Assembly (NCBI RefSeq): GCF_000019965.1
Contig: NC_010571.1
Span: 682,001 to 746,000 of the forward strand
Source: Opitutus terrae PB90-1
Lineage (GTDB): Bacteria; Verrucomicrobiota; Verrucomicrobiia; Opitutales; Opitutaceae
Reading direction: 5' to 3'
DNA: 64,000 bases
This document shows positions 51,261 through 60,595 of this stretch, in pieces; within the stretch, counting starts at the first letter, position 1; each line of letters starts with the position of its first letter. The translations under genes were made by a program, and so were the position numbers. A model generated the notes under the pieces. It was given only the letters and a program-made list of their open reading frames with translations. It did not search any database and was not told the origin of the DNA.

Positions 51261-52676
51261 ATGATCTCACCACACGAACCCACCGCCGCACCGGTGCCCC
51301 CTTCCCCCATCAACCTCGACCTAGTCCGCAAATACTCGGTCCCGGGCCCACGCTACACCTCGTACCCGCCGGCCACGCAGTTTACTCCGGAGCTGGGTTC
51401 GCTCGCGCTCGAAGAGGCCATCGCCGAGGACAATACGCCGGATGCCGGGCCGCTCTCGCTCTATTTCCACCTGCCGTTTTGCGAAACCCGTTGCTGGTTC
51501 TGCGGCTGCACCACGGTCGTCACGCGCCGGCGTGAGTCCGCTGCGGAATACCTCGACTGGCTCGGCCAGGAAATGCGCCTCACCGCGGCGCGCATGAACC
51601 GCGCGCGGCCGGTCACGCAGATTCACCTCGGCGGCGGCACGCCGACGTTTTTTCCACCCGACGAGCTGCGCCGGCTCGGCACGATGATCCGCGAGCTCTT
51701 CACGGTGTCACCGGATGTCGAATTCAGCGTCGAGGTCGATCCTCGCCGGCTGACGTTCGACCACGTGGCCGCCCTGCGTGAGATCGGTGCACGCCGCGCG
51801 TCGCTCGGCGTGCAGGACACCAATCCCGAGGTGCAGCTGGCGATTCACCGCGTCCAGCCCCAAGCGCAGAACCAGCGCGCCGTCGAGTGGCTGCGCGAGG
51901 CGGGTTTCAATTCGATCAATGTCGACCTGATCCACGGCCTTCCGCTGCAGACCGCCACATCGTTCGGCCACACGATCGACGACGTGCTCACGCTACAGCC
52001 CGAGCGGCTGGTGGTATTCAGCTATGCGCACGTGCCGTGGATCAAACCGGCGCAGCGGATCTTCGACGATCGCGGGCAGTTGCCCAGCGCCGAGGAAAAA
52101 CTCGGGATGTTCGCCCTGGCGCACGCCCGACTCACGGCCGCAGGTTATGTCGACATCGGGCTCGATCACTTTGCCCGGCCGGATGACGAACTCGCCATCG
52201 CGCAGCGCTCCGGCACGCTGCACCGCAACTTCCAAGGTTACAGCACGCACGCCGGCGCTTCCCTCTACGCTTTCGGCATGTCGTCCATCTCGTCGACGCC
52301 GACGACCTACCGGCAGAACCACAAGACGCTGCCGGCTTGGCGCGATGCGATCGTCGCCGGCCAGCTCCCGATCGAGCGCGGACTGCGGCTCTCGCTGGAG
52401 GACCGCCGCCGCCGCACGATCATCATGAAGATCATGTGTGACCGCCGGCTCGACTACGCCGCCCTCTCGCAGGTGTTCGGGTTCAATTTCAGCGAACGCT
52501 ACGCCGCGATCCTCGGCTCGATGTCCGACCTCGAAGCCGATGGTTTGATCGAGCGCACGGGCCAGGCGCTTACTGTCAAGCCCGTGGGCGTGCCGCTGCT
52601 GCGCGTGATTGCGATGAGGTTCGATGAGTATCTGGCCGCTGCGGCCGGCGAGCAGCGACACTCGAAGACGATCTGA
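51261..52676 (+). CDS. hemN: Oxygen-independent coproporphyrinogen III oxidase
   Basis: A 471-residue radical SAM enzyme that converts coproporphyrinogen III to protoporphyrinogen IX without oxygen. 'CETRCWFCGC' gives Cys74, Cys78 and Cys81 for the [4Fe-4S] cluster and Cys83, the extra Cys of true HemN. 'HLGGGTPTFF' and 'SVEVDPR' bind SAM, and the 'YSVPGPRYTSYPPATQF' N-terminus and C-terminal HemN domain ('ERGLRLSLEDRRRRTIIMKIMC') are present. Full length for the family. A haem supply that works without oxygen fits the cytochromes and the anaerobic enzymes nearby. Confidence 0.96.
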   Translation: MISPHEPTAAPVPPSPINLDLVRKYSVPGPRYTSYPPATQFTPELGSLALEEAIAEDNTPDAGPLSLYFHLPFCETRCWFCGCTTVVTRRRESAAEYLDWLGQEMRLTAARMNRARPVTQIHLGGGTPTFFPPDELRRLGTMIRELFTVSPDVEFSVEVDPRRLTFDHVAALREIGARRASLGVQDTNPEVQLAIHRVQPQAQNQRAVEWLREAGFNSINVDLIHGLPLQTATSFGHTIDDVLTLQPERLVVFSYAHVPWIKPAQRIFDDRGQLPSAEEKLGMFALAHARLTAAGYVDIGLDHFARPDDELAIAQRSGTLHRNFQGYSTHAGASLYAFGMSSISSTPTTYRQNHKTLPAWRDAIVAGQLPIERGLRLSLEDRRRRTIIMKIMCDRRLDYAALSQVFGFNFSERYAAILGSMSDLEADGLIERTGQALTVKPVGVPLLRVIAMRFDEYLAAAAGEQRHSKTI

Positions 52677-52762
52677 GGCATCGCGCTGCATTGACGCTAC
52701 ACCGGTCGTCCGGTAGCCCGTCTGCCGACACCGTCTACCGTCACACCGTCCACCGTCGCTGC

Positions 52763-53182
52763 ATGCCTTTTCGCATCGCCAAGTCCTTCACCGTCGAAAG
52801 CGGCCATCTGCTCACCAAGCATCCCGGCTCCTGCCGGTTCCCGCACGGACACAGCCGCACGATCGAAATCATCGTGACCAGCGACCAGCTGGATGCCGCC
52901 GACATGGTGTGCGATTTCAAGGCGCTCAAAGCCGCCGCGACCGACGCGGTCCACCGTTTCGACCACACCTTCGCGCTCAACACGGCCGATCCGCGTTTTG
53001 CGGAGCTGCGCGCCGCGTATGGCGACCATGTCGTCGCGTTCCCCGACACGGATCCGACGACGGAGGTGCTCGCCCGCGAAATCTTTCAGCAGGTGCGGGC
53101 CAAGCTGCAGGTGCCCGGTGTCCGACTCGAGCGAGTTCGCGTCACCGAAACCGCGACCAGCTGGGCGGAGTATTGGGAGTAG
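52763..53182 (+). CDS. queD: 6-carboxy-tetrahydropterin synthase
   Basis: A 139-residue enzyme of the PTPS/QueD family, making 6-carboxy-5,6,7,8-tetrahydropterin in queuosine synthesis. Zinc ligands are His15 ('ESGHLL'), His28 and His30 ('PHGHS'). Cys24 ('GSCRFPHGH') is the catalytic Cys, and 'RFDHTFALN' and 'VRVTETATSWAEY' are family segments. No other queuosine genes are in the window. The start is the ATG at 52763. Confidence 0.9.
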   Translation: MPFRIAKSFTVESGHLLTKHPGSCRFPHGHSRTIEIIVTSDQLDAADMVCDFKALKAAATDAVHRFDHTFALNTADPRFAELRAAYGDHVVAFPDTDPTTEVLAREIFQQVRAKLQVPGVRLERVRVTETATSWAEYWE

Positions 53183-53216
53183 CGACAGCATTCAGCCACG
53201 ATGCGCGCGCTCATCG

Positions 53217-53265
53217 TGTAGCCGGGGTCGCCGACCCGGGCCCGGCCTCAGCGAGGCCGGCTACA
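53217..53265. repeat. Dispersed palindromic repeat, family 2, copy a
   Basis: 'TGTAGCCGGGGTCGCCGACC' begins a double-hairpin: GGGTC/GACCC, then GGCCTC/GAGGCC, closed by TGTAGCCGG/CCGGCTACA. A second copy is at 55263-55312. Confidence 0.75.
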
Positions 53266-53370
53266 TCAAGCCACCCCCGGGGACAGCTCTGGCCGCGGAC
53301 CTCGAGCACACCGTTCTCGCGAGTTGCCATTCGGGCGGGGGCGTCTGAGATTCGGTCTCCGTTTTCATCG

Positions 53371-53826
53371 ATGTCAGCTGATCTCTCCGAACTGTATCAA
53401 CAGGTCATCCTCGACCACAACAAGCGCCCCCGCAACCGCGGCACGCTGCCCAAGGCGAACCGCGTGGCCCATGGCGATAATCCTTCCTGCGGCGACCAGT
53501 GCAGCGTCTATCTCCGACTGGACGGCGATCGCATCGCCGACATCAGCTTCGATGGTTCCGGTTGCGCGATCTCGCAGGCCAGCGCCTCGTTGATGACGAC
53601 ACAGCTGAAAGGCAAGACCGCGGGCGAGGCCGAGCAGTTGTTCAAACAGTTCCACGACATCGTGACCAGCGGCCAGGCGCCGGAGGAGATCAGCGATCTC
53701 GCGGCGTTTGCCGGCGTGCATGCCTTCCCCGCGCGGATCAAATGCGCAACGCTTGGCTGGCATGCGGCGCTCAACGCGCTCCACGGCGATCCCGCCGAGG
53801 CGACGACGGAGAGCCACAACGACTGA
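53371..53826 (+). CDS. sufU: SufU-type Fe-S cluster assembly protein
   Basis: A 151-residue protein that accepts sulfur from the SufS cysteine desulfurase. The zinc-binding and acceptor residues are all visible: Cys40 and Asp42 ('NPSCGD'), Cys65 ('SGCAIS') and Cys126 ('IKCATLGW'). The insertion after Cys65, with 'QLKGKTAGEAEQLFKQF', marks SufU rather than IscU. It is followed by sufS on the same strand, with an inverted repeat between. The start is the ATG at 53371. Confidence 0.93.
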   Translation: MSADLSELYQQVILDHNKRPRNRGTLPKANRVAHGDNPSCGDQCSVYLRLDGDRIADISFDGSGCAISQASASLMTTQLKGKTAGEAEQLFKQFHDIVTSGQAPEEISDLAAFAGVHAFPARIKCATLGWHAALNALHGDPAEATTESHND

Positions 53827-53839
53827 GTTGCGGCCCATG

Positions 53840-53932
53840 AGTCTAGAGCTGAGAGCCCAGAGCCCAGAGCCGCAAGCTGTCGGACATTCGTTCTGCGCGA
53901 GGCTCCAGGCTCTTAGCTCTAAGCTCTAGACT
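53840..53932. repeat. Imperfect inverted repeat between sufU and sufS
   Basis: 'AGTCTAGAGCTGAGAGCC' at the left faces 'GGCTCTTAGCTCTAAGCTCT' plus AGACT at the right. It fills almost all of the spacer. The 12-mer GAGCTGAGAGCC also occurs (inverted) at 16533-16544. It could form a long stem in the sufU-sufS transcript. Confidence 0.65.
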
Positions 53933-53947
53933 TTCAGCCCCCCTTCC

Positions 53948-55177
53948 ATGCCCTCCTGGTCCACCGTCCGTGACGATTTTCCGATCCTGCATCAGCAGGT
54001 TCACGGAAAGCCGTTGGTCTATCTCGACAACGCCGCCACGACGCAGAAGCCGCGCAGCGTGATCGATGCGCTCGTGCACTACTACGAGCGCGACAACGCC
54101 AACGTGCACCGCGGGCTGCACGCGCTATCCACCCGCGCTACCGATGCCTACGAAGGCGCCCGCGCGCGCATCGCCCGGTTTCTCAACGCCGCCGATCCCG
54201 CGGAAATCATTTTTACGCGCGGCACCACGGAGAGCGTCAACGTCGTCGCCCGCAGCTTGGCGCACGTGCTGAAGCCCGGCGACGTGATTCTTTCCACGGA
54301 GATGGAGCATCACTCCAACCTCGTGCCCTGGCAGCAGCTCGCGCGGGCCACCGGCGCGAAGCTCCGGTTCGTGCCGATCGTCGGCGCGGACGCCGAGGGC
54401 GGACTCGATCTCGCTGCCCTCGACCGGCTGCTTACGCCGGAGGTCAAGGTCTTCGCGTTCACGCACCTATCCAACACGCTGGGCACGATCAATCCCATCG
54501 CTGAACTCTGCGCCCGCGCACGCGCAATCGGCGCGCTCACGGTGATCGACGCCGCGCAATCCGGCGGACACGCCCCGCTCGATGTGCGGGCGCTCGGGTG
54601 CGACTACCTCGTGCTGTCCGGCCACAAGATGTGCGGTCCGACCGGCATCGGCGTGCTTTACGGAAAACGCGAACTGCTGGACCGGCTCACGCCCACCGAA
54701 ACCGGCGGAGGAATGGTCGTGACGGTTCACTACGAAGACGCCACGTGGAAGCCATCACCCGAACGGTTCGAGGCCGGCACGCCGAACATCGCCGGCGCCA
54801 TCGGACTCGCCGCGGCGTGCGACTACCTCGACGCGCTCGGTCGCGACGCGATTGCGCGGCATGACCACGAACTCGGCCGGCTCGCTTACGAGAAGCTCGC
54901 CGAACTGCCAGGCATCCGGTTGATCGGACCACGCGACGGTCGGAGCGGCGTGGTGAGCTTCGCGTTCGAAGGCGTGCATGCCCACGACGTGGTGACGTTC
55001 GCCGACGAGGATGGCATCGCACTGCGCGGCGGGCATCACTGCAACCAGCCATTGATGCGCAAGCTGGGCCTCACCAGTACCACGCGGGCGAGCTTTTATC
55101 TCTACAACACGCCCGAGGAAATCGACGCGCTGGTCGCGAGTCTGCGCAAGATCCTGAAGTTCTTCGGCGTGAGCTGA
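53948..55177 (+). CDS. sufS: SufS-type cysteine desulfurase
   Basis: A 409-residue PLP enzyme that takes sulfur from cysteine for Fe-S clusters. Lys227 in 'SGHKMCGPTGIG' holds PLP, and Cys365 in 'RGGHHCNQPLM' is the persulfide Cys in the short group II loop. 'YLDNAATTQKPRSV' and 'DAAQSGGHAP' are further family motifs. It is 121 bases downstream of sufU and is its natural partner. The rest of a Suf system (sufBCD) is not in the window. Confidence 0.95.
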   Translation: MPSWSTVRDDFPILHQQVHGKPLVYLDNAATTQKPRSVIDALVHYYERDNANVHRGLHALSTRATDAYEGARARIARFLNAADPAEIIFTRGTTESVNVVARSLAHVLKPGDVILSTEMEHHSNLVPWQQLARATGAKLRFVPIVGADAEGGLDLAALDRLLTPEVKVFAFTHLSNTLGTINPIAELCARARAIGALTVIDAAQSGGHAPLDVRALGCDYLVLSGHKMCGPTGIGVLYGKRELLDRLTPTETGGGMVVTVHYEDATWKPSPERFEAGTPNIAGAIGLAAACDYLDALGRDAIARHDHELGRLAYEKLAELPGIRLIGPRDGRSGVVSFAFEGVHAHDVVTFADEDGIALRGGHHCNQPLMRKLGLTSTTRASFYLYNTPEEIDALVASLRKILKFFGVS

Positions 55178-55558
55178 AATCCGTGGGGACGCGACGCCCT
55201 CGTCGCGTCTTCCGCGTTCGCCAGCCAAACCGCCACGACTGGGCCGTCGCGGCTCCATCCGTTGTAGCCGGGGTCGCTGACCCCGGCTCGGCCTCGACGA
55301 GACCGACTACAACATCCCGCCTGCGAAAGATCGTGGAGGTGCGACGCCCTCGTCACGTCTTCCGCCTTCCCCAGCCAGACCGCCGCGACGGGGCATCGCG
55401 GCTTCATGCAAATCGGGCCCTCCGCGCCGCACTATAAGATCCGCCCGCAATCTTTGCGTCAGCAAAGCCAAGTCATGCGCAGCCGTATGCCGCATTTTTT
55501 GCGACAGTCGCAGCTCCGTCGGCCAGCCCTTCCGGGGTCGTTCGGCGTCTCCCCCTAC
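55178..55558. repeat. Repeat-rich spacer upstream of nifJ
   Basis: Two direct repeats of about 72 bases (55183-55254 and 55333-55403) that share 'GCGACGCCCTCGTC', 'CGTCTTCCGC' and 'CCAGCCA' flank a family 2 palindrome (55263-55312). The last 150 bases should hold the nifJ promoter. No gene was seen. Confidence 0.7.
55263..55312. repeat. Dispersed palindromic repeat, family 2, copy b
   Basis: 'TTGTAGCCGGGGTCGCTGAC' opens a double-hairpin closed by 'CCGACTACAA'; GGGGTC/GACCCC and GCCTC/GAGAC form the inner stems. Same design as 53217-53265. Confidence 0.75.
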
Positions 55559-58500
55559 ATGAATACCAACGGCCGCAAGACCACTTTTAAGATTCTCGAC
55601 GGCAACGAGGCGGCAGCCTCCGTTGCTTACCGGCTCAACGAGCTGATCGCGATTTACCCGATCACCCCGTCGTCTCCGATGGCGGAATATTGCGACGAAT
55701 GGGCCGCAGCTGGAAAGAAGAACCTCTGGGGCGAGATCCCGCGCATCGTCGAGATGCAGTCCGAAGGCGGCGCCGCGGGTGCCGTGCACGGCGGATTGCT
55801 GGGCGGCGCGCTCACCACGACGTTCACTGCATCGCAGGGCCTCCTGCTGATGGTTCCCAACCTCTACAAGATCGCGGGCGAGCTGCTGCCGCTCACGATC
55901 CATGTCAGCGCCCGCGCGCTCGCCGCGCAGGGTCTCTCGATCTTCGGCGACCAGGCCGACGTCATGGCCTGCCGCGCCACGGGTTGCGCGCTGCTGTGCA
56001 GCAACTCGACGCAGGAAGCGCACGACTTCGCGCTGATCGCCATCGCCGCGAGCTATCGCAGCCGGGTGCCGTTCATTCACTTCTTCGACGGCTTCCGCAC
56101 CTCGCACGAGGTGCAGAAGATCACCACCATCTCCGATGACGAGATTCGCGCGGTCATCGACGAGAAGGATATCGCCGCGTTCCGCGCGCGGATGATGACG
56201 CCCGACAAGCCGACGCTGCGCGGCACCGCCCAGAACCCGGACGTGAACTTCCAGGGTCGCGAGGCCGTGAACCGGTTCTACGACGCCCTCCCCACCATCG
56301 TGCAGGAAACGATGGATCGTTTCGCCGCGGTCACCGGCCGCGCCTACAAACTCTTCGACTACCACGGTCATCCCGAAGCCGAGCGCGTCGCGATCGCGAT
56401 GGGCAGCGGCGTGGAGACGCTCTGCGAGACGGCCGACTGGCTGGCCGCCAAGGGCGAGAAGGTCGGCGTGATCGCCGTCCGCCTGTTCCTCCCCTTCCAT
56501 GTGAAGTCCTTCATGGCCGCGTTGCCGAAGACGGTGAAAGCCATCGCGGTGCTCGATCGCACGAAGGAGCCGGGCGCGCTCGGCGAGCCGCTCTACCAGA
56601 CCGTCATCACCGCGCTGGCCGAAGCCCGCTCCGAGCTCGCGGGTTCGCCGCGCGTCGTCGGCGGCCGCTACGGCCTCGGCTCGAAGGAATTCACGCCCGC
56701 CATGGTGCGCGCGGTCTTCGAGAACCTCTCGCGCTGGGAGCCGAAGAATCATTTCACGGTCGGCATCATCGATGACGTCACCGGCACCTCGCTGCCGTTC
56801 GACGCCGAGTGGGACATCGAAGCCGACGACGTTCGCCGCTGCGTGTTCGTTGGACTCGGCGCTGACGGCACGGTCGGCGCGAACAAGAATTCGATCAAGA
56901 TCATCGGCGAACAGACGGATTTCTACGCGCAGGGCTACTTCGTCTACGACTCGAAGAAGTCCGGCTCGGTCACGACGTCGCACCTGCGGTTCGGCCCGCG
57001 GCCGGTGCACGCGCCGTATCTCATCCGGCAGGGCGGCTTCGTCGCCTGCAGTCAGTTCAGCTTTGTCGGACGCACCGAAGTGCTCGGCTACGCCAAGCCC
57101 GGCGCCACCGTGCTGCTCAACTCGCCCTACTCGCCCGAGCAAACCTGGAAGGTCCTCCCGCGCGAATGGCAGTCGACGCTCATCAGCAAGAAGCTCCGGC
57201 TGTTCGTGATCGACGCGACGAAGGTTGCGCACGACAGCGGCATGGGCCGTCGCACCAACACGGTGTTGCAGACCTGCTTCTTCGCACTCTCCGGCGTGCT
57301 CCCGCAGGACGAGGCGATCGCCCACATCAAGAAGGCCATCACCAAGACCTACGGCCGCAAGGGCGAGAAGGTCGTGCAGATGAACCATGCCGCGGTTGAC
57401 GCCGCGCTCGCCGGACTCTTCGAGGTGAAGATTCCCGCCGCGCCGGAAACCGAGGCGGTTGCCACCGTGCCTCCGGCCTACGCCGACGCGCCGGAATTCG
57501 TCCGCCAGGTCACCGCCAAGCTGCTCGCCAACGAAGGCGATCTCATGCCGGTCAGCGCCATCCCGCTCGACGGCTGCTGGCCGACGGGCACCGCGCGGTT
57601 CGAGAAACGCAACATCGCGCTCGAGATTCCCGTCTGGGACCCGGCGATCTGCATCCAGTGCAACAAGTGCGCGATGGTTTGCCCGCACGCCGCGATCCGC
57701 CCGAAGTTCTTCGATCCGGCCGAGCTGGCCAAAGCCCCCGAGGGCTTCCAGTCCGTGCCGTTCAAATCCACCGAGTTCGCCGGCCGGCACTACACGCTGC
57801 AGGTCGCCGCGGAAGATTGCACCGGCTGCTCGATCTGCGTGCAGGTCTGCCCGGCCAAGGACAAGACCAATCCGAAACACAAGGCGATCGACATGACGCC
57901 GCAGGCCCCGCTGCTCGCGAAGGCCCGCCGGGATTGGGACTTCTTCACCAAGCTGCCTGATCCGGACCGCACCAAGATCGACGTTTCGACGGTCAAGAAC
58001 GCGCAGTTCCTCACGCCGCTGTTCGAATTCTCCGGCGCGTGCGCCGGTTGCGGCGAGACGCCTTACATCAAGCTCATCACGCAGCTGTTCGGCGACCGCA
58101 TGGTCGTCGGCAACGCGACGGGCTGTTCCTCGATCTACGGTGGCAACCTGCCGACCACGCCTTACTGCAGCGATCACCACGGCCGCGGTCCGACCTGGGC
58201 CAACTCGCTCTTCGAGGACAACGCCGAGTTCGGTCTCGGCCTGCACCTCGCGGTCGAGCAGCGCGCCCGCACCGCGAAGGAGATGCTCAACCGGCTCGCG
58301 CCGAAACTCGACGCCGGGCTCGTGCAGTCGCTCCTCAGCGCCGACCAATCGAACGAAGCTGGCATCGCCGCGCAGCGCGAACGCGTCGCCCAGTTGAAGG
58401 ATGCCCTCCGTGCGATGGACAGCTTCGAGGCCAAGCGGCTCGCGTTCCTCGCGGACGATCTCGTCAAGAAATGCACGTGGATCTTCGGCGGTGACGGCTG

Positions 58501-59194
58501 GGCTTACGATATTGGCTACGGCGGACTGGATCACGTCCTCGCCTCCGGCGCGAACGTCAAGGTGCTGGTCCTCGACACCGAGGTTTATTCCAACACCGGT
58601 GGCCAGTCCTCGAAGGCCACGCCGATGGGCGCGGTCGCGAAGTTCGCCGCTTCCGGCAAGGCGATCGCCAAGAAGGATCTCGCGCTGATCGCGATGCAAT
58701 ACGGCCACGTCTACGTCGCGCGCGTCGCCTTCGGCGCCAAGGACAGCCAAACGCTGCAGGCGATCCGCGAAGCCGAGGCCTACAACGGCCCCGCGCTGAT
58801 CATCGCCTACTCGCACTGCATCGCGCACGGCTTCCCGCTGGAGCACGGACTCGAGCAGCAGAAGCTCGCGGTGGACACCGGCTACTGGCCGCTCTTCCGC
58901 TACGACCCGCGACTGGCGGCCAAGGGCGAAGTGCCGCTCAAGCTGGACTCCCCGGCGCCAAAGACGGAGCTCGCCAAGTTCATGGCCAACGAGACGCGGT
59001 TCGGCATTCTCCGCAATGTCGCCCCGGCTCGCGCCGAGGAACTCGCGACGCAGGCCCAGGCCCAGGTGCGGCAGCACTATGCGCTGTATCAGCATCTCGC
59101 CTCGCCGGCGCACACCAACGGCAACGGCCACGCGCCGGCCGCCGCGGTGCCCGCGCCCAAGCCGGTGACGCCGCCGAAGCCTTCCGCTTCCTAA
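55559..59194 (+). CDS. nifJ: Pyruvate:ferredoxin (flavodoxin) oxidoreductase
   Basis: A 1211-residue single-chain PFOR that converts pyruvate and CoA to acetyl-CoA, CO2 and reduced ferredoxin, using thiamine diphosphate. 'YPITPSSPMAEYCDEW' opens domain I. Two ferredoxin-type clusters start at Cys698 ('CIQCNKCAMVCP') and Cys754 ('CTGCSICVQVCP'), 'CAGCGE' (Cys828) begins the proximal cluster and TPP domain, and 'GDGWAYDIGYGG' with 'EVYSNTGGQSSKATP' binds TPP. The ATG at 55559 gives the family start. A Pro/Ala-rich tail of about 25 residues follows the usual end. The enzyme is typical of fermentative or facultative anaerobes. Confidence 0.97.
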   Translation: MNTNGRKTTFKILDGNEAAASVAYRLNELIAIYPITPSSPMAEYCDEWAAAGKKNLWGEIPRIVEMQSEGGAAGAVHGGLLGGALTTTFTASQGLLLMVPNLYKIAGELLPLTIHVSARALAAQGLSIFGDQADVMACRATGCALLCSNSTQEAHDFALIAIAASYRSRVPFIHFFDGFRTSHEVQKITTISDDEIRAVIDEKDIAAFRARMMTPDKPTLRGTAQNPDVNFQGREAVNRFYDALPTIVQETMDRFAAVTGRAYKLFDYHGHPEAERVAIAMGSGVETLCETADWLAAKGEKVGVIAVRLFLPFHVKSFMAALPKTVKAIAVLDRTKEPGALGEPLYQTVITALAEARSELAGSPRVVGGRYGLGSKEFTPAMVRAVFENLSRWEPKNHFTVGIIDDVTGTSLPFDAEWDIEADDVRRCVFVGLGADGTVGANKNSIKIIGEQTDFYAQGYFVYDSKKSGSVTTSHLRFGPRPVHAPYLIRQGGFVACSQFSFVGRTEVLGYAKPGATVLLNSPYSPEQTWKVLPREWQSTLISKKLRLFVIDATKVAHDSGMGRRTNTVLQTCFFALSGVLPQDEAIAHIKKAITKTYGRKGEKVVQMNHAAVDAALAGLFEVKIPAAPETEAVATVPPAYADAPEFVRQVTAKLLANEGDLMPVSAIPLDGCWPTGTARFEKRNIALEIPVWDPAICIQCNKCAMVCPHAAIRPKFFDPAELAKAPEGFQSVPFKSTEFAGRHYTLQVAAEDCTGCSICVQVCPAKDKTNPKHKAIDMTPQAPLLAKARRDWDFFTKLPDPDRTKIDVSTVKNAQFLTPLFEFSGACAGCGETPYIKLITQLFGDRMVVGNATGCSSIYGGNLPTTPYCSDHHGRGPTWANSLFEDNAEFGLGLHLAVEQRARTAKEMLNRLAPKLDAGLVQSLLSADQSNEAGIAAQRERVAQLKDALRAMDSFEAKRLAFLADDLVKKCTWIFGGDGWAYDIGYGGLDHVLASGANVKVLVLDTEVYSNTGGQSSKATPMGAVAKFAASGKAIAKKDLALIAMQYGHVYVARVAFGAKDSQTLQAIREAEAYNGPALIIAYSHCIAHGFPLEHGLEQQKLAVDTGYWPLFRYDPRLAAKGEVPLKLDSPAPKTELAKFMANETRFGILRNVAPARAEELATQAQAQVRQHYALYQHLASPAHTNGNGHAPAAAVPAPKPVTPPKPSAS

Positions 59195-59247
59195 GCGGTC
59201 GGCACTCGCGGGTGCCGGCTCGCACGCTCCACCCGCTGTTCTTTTCC

Positions 59248-59287
59248 AGATGCTCCGGTCAGCCCCGCTGGCCGGAGCATCTTTTTC
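59248..59287 (+). terminator. Rho-independent terminator of nifJ
   Basis: Stem AGATGCTCCGG / CCGGAGCATCT followed by TTTTTCC, 54 bases beyond the nifJ stop. Confidence 0.9.
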
Positions 59288-59404
59288 CACCGGCGCCTCA
59301 CCCGCGCTTGATCGGTCGGCCACTCCACGCCATGCTCGCGATCGCCGCGATCATCCATGGAGCTTGATTTGTCTCCCTCGGCGTCACGAACAACCTTTCT
59401 CACC

Positions 59405-60403
59405 ATGCAACTCAACCTCGCGACGACCTACCTCGGACTCCCGCTGCGCAATCCACTCATCGTGGGGGCGTCTCCCTTCTCTGACGATCTCGAGGCCGCC
59501 CGGCAGCTGCAGGAAGCCGGTGCCGCCGCCCTCGTGATGCGCTCGCTCTTCGAGGAGCAGATCGACCTCGAACAGCGCGCGCTCAACCGCGATCTCGAGG
59601 CGCTGACCGAGAGCTTCGCCGAGGCGAGCTCGTTCTTCCCGGAATACGGCGAATACCAGCTCACGCCCGACCGTTATCTGCGCCAGATCGAGCTGCTCAC
59701 CAGCGAGCTCGACATTCCCATCATCGCCTCGCTCAACGGCCGGCACCCCGGCGGCTGGCTCGACTACGCGCGCAAGTTCGAAGCCGCCGGCGCCGACGCG
59801 ATCGAGCTCAATTTCTACCAACTCGTCACTGACCCGAAGGTCTCCGGCGACGAGATCGAGGACGAGTTGATCGAGACGCTCCGCAGCGTCGTCACGGCCG
59901 TCCGCATTCCCGTCGCGGTGAAGCTCTCTCCTTTTCACACCTCGTTGCCGCATTTCACCCAAGCCCTGCGCCAGGCGGGTGCCGCCGGACTCGTGCTGTT
60001 CAACCGGCTCTATCAACCCGACTTCGACGTCGACGCGCTCGAAGTGCAGCCCACGCTGCGGCTCTCCGATCCGGGCGAGTTGCTCCTGCGGTTGCGCTGG
60101 CTCGCGATCCTGTCGCCCAATCACCTGGGTTCGCTGGCGGCCAGTGGCGGCGTGCATTCGGGCACGGATGTCGCGAAAGCGGTGCTCGCCGGCGCCGATG
60201 CCGTGCAGATCGTGTCGGCGGTCCTTCGCCAGGGCCCGGCCGTGCTGAAGACGCTGCTGCAGGATTTTGAGACTTGGATGCGTACGCACGAGTACACGCA
60301 TGTCGGCGAATTCCGCGGCGGACTCAACTTGCGGCACTGCCCCGATCCGGCGGCACTCGAGCGCGCAAACTATCAGCGCATTCTCCAGACGTGGAAGATC
60401 TGA
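59405..60403 (+). CDS. Dihydroorotate dehydrogenase-like flavoprotein
   Basis: A 332-residue FMN-binding TIM-barrel protein of the dihydroorotate dehydrogenase family: 'YLGLPLRNPLIVGASPFSDD', 'IIASLNGRHPGGWLDYARKFEAAGADAIELNFY', 'VAVKLSPFHTSLPHF', 'SLAASGGVHSGTDVAKAVLAGADAVQIVSAVL'. The usual catalytic Cys/Ser loop and the orotate-binding pattern are not evident, so it is probably not PyrD. Proteins of this type are often found beside nifJ, as here, and may be redox partners. The ATG at 59405 is an internal start of a longer frame that fits the family. Confidence 0.85.
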   Translation: MQLNLATTYLGLPLRNPLIVGASPFSDDLEAARQLQEAGAAALVMRSLFEEQIDLEQRALNRDLEALTESFAEASSFFPEYGEYQLTPDRYLRQIELLTSELDIPIIASLNGRHPGGWLDYARKFEAAGADAIELNFYQLVTDPKVSGDEIEDELIETLRSVVTAVRIPVAVKLSPFHTSLPHFTQALRQAGAAGLVLFNRLYQPDFDVDALEVQPTLRLSDPGELLLRLRWLAILSPNHLGSLAASGGVHSGTDVAKAVLAGADAVQIVSAVLRQGPAVLKTLLQDFETWMRTHEYTHVGEFRGGLNLRHCPDPAALERANYQRILQTWKI

Positions 60404-60595
60404 CCGCGGGCGAACCGTCGCCTGCTCCACGTTGGTGCTTGGTCGCCGGGTGCGTCCCGCGCGCCCGGTAATCGGTGCTCCGGTTGCTTGCGTTTGTCGC
60501 CCGAACGCTGTCTGCTCGGATCACCACCTGATCGCGACTCATTCCGCCGCTTGTTCTTCAAGCGCGTGCAGTCCACGCGGGCGTCGTATCGCATT

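Noticed and set aside
55307-59323. A 1338-codon open frame antisense to nifJ
   Set aside because: It is a shadow caused by G+C-rich third positions; the opposite strand encodes a complete, motif-rich NifJ.
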